From assembly GCF_014205055.1 (NCBI RefSeq), contig NZ_JACHMS010000001.1:2108001-2172000 (forward strand): a stretch of 64,000 nucleotides of DNA, read 5' to 3'. A program made the position numbers and the translations under genes. The DNA is from Streptomyces luteogriseus. Its GTDB lineage: Bacteria > Actinomycetota > Actinomycetes > Streptomycetales > Streptomycetaceae. How positions within the stretch are numbered: position 1 is the stretch's first letter; every line of letters begins with the position of its first letter. Positions 63,720 through 64,000 of the stretch are shown one piece after another. Under the pieces are notes generated by a model. The model worked only from the letters and a program-made list of their open reading frames with translations. It was not told where the DNA came from and searched no databases.

Positions 63720-64000
63720 TCAGGGCCTCTTGCCCGCAGGTTCGAGAATCGCCACGCACTCCACGTGCGACGTCATCGGAAACAGATCGAACGCCCGAAG
63801 CGTCCGCACCCGGTACCCCCCATCCCGGAAGTACCCCAAGTCCCGGGCCAGCGCAGCCGGATCGCACGCCACGTACGCGATCCGCCGGGCCCCGAGCGAG
63901 GCCAGATGTTCCACCGTCTTGCGGCCCGCGCCCGCCCGCGGCGGGTCGAGGACGATCAGGTCGACCTCCTCGATGCCCGTGCGCGGCAACACGCTCTCGA
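63720..64000 (-). CDS. C-terminal part of a TrmA/RlmD-type RNA methyltransferase
   Basis: The minus-strand frame ends at 63720 and is open to the window edge, so the start is outside. DLIVLDPPRAGAGRKTVEHL and AYVACDPAALARDLGYF are the last two motifs of the 5-methyluridine RNA methyltransferases, with the nucleophilic Cys in the second. MTSHVECVAIL closes the catalytic domain. It methylates uridine in rRNA or tRNA using SAM. It lies outside the toxin locus and looks like core genome. Confidence 0.88.
   Translation of the reverse strand, partial: ESVLPRTGIEEVDLIVLDPPRAGAGRKTVEHLASLGARRIAYVACDPAALARDLGYFRDGGYRVRTLRAFDLFPMTSHVECVAILEPAGKRP

Overview
The window is high-GC actinobacterial DNA, almost certainly Streptomyces. 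Supporting signs are a SARP regulator with a rare TTA codon, an AccD-type carboxyltransferase with its epsilon subunit, an InhA-type enoyl reductase, MmyB-type regulators and an actinobacterial Rhs toxin locus. About 75 features can be supported.

Region 1 (1-26.03 kb) is most of a biosynthetic gene cluster whose left end lies outside the window. It has a fatty-acid block (KAS III, ACP, KAS II, InhA-type enoyl reductase, ferredoxin, membrane desaturase), a second seryl-tRNA synthetase, an MprF/VlmA-like aminoacyl-tRNA-dependent transferase, two MFS transporters, a SARP activator, an acyl-CoA carboxylase pair, and a PKS (KS-AT-ACP) followed by an NRPS (aminotransferase-luciferase-like monooxygenase-C-A-PCP-C). 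The most striking element is a tandem pair of identical 93-nt RNAs (10017-10109 and 10141-10233). They fold as serine-type tRNAs with perfect acceptor, D, variable and T arms and a G discriminator. Where the anticodon arm should be, they carry an extended stem closed by a GCGA tetraloop, so there is no anticodon. SerRS reads the long variable arm and not the anticodon, so the pair could be charged but not decode. Synthetase, tRNA-like RNA and transferase together suggest a dedicated non-ribosomal seryl-tRNA supply for the natural product, comparable to VlmL/VlmA of valanimycin but with its own tRNA. Three triple repeats of (G/A)TCAG at exact 11-bp spacing, the architecture of SARP binding sites, precede the tRNA-like pair, the desaturase and the carboxylase operon, and place the RNA in the cluster's regulon.

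Region 2 (26.4-37.0 kb) is a redox and stress block: an xdhC remnant at the cluster border, a PaoABC-type aldehyde oxidoreductase, a cupin, two SDRs, an MFS pump, a lipoprotein, a zinc alcohol dehydrogenase and an MmyB-type regulator. A shared operator-like motif lies before three of these units.

Region 3 (37-52.2 kb) is a mosaic: a decayed ADH/ABC fragment, a BisC-type molybdoenzyme, an EF-hand protein, a PAS-GAF-PP2C phosphatase, an ABC-2 exporter, a flavin monooxygenase, a frameshifted MEDS gene, an RNase J, and a quinone oxidoreductase/old yellow enzyme/MarR operon.

Region 4 (52.2-63.4 kb) is a polymorphic toxin locus: an SseB-like protein, a helical partner, a full-length Rhs toxin with its immunity gene, then orphan Rhs tips, immunity genes, a barnase-like tip with an intact barstar, and three copies of the same toxin segment. 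The window ends in a TrmA/RlmD-type RNA methyltransferase (63720 onward, minus strand).
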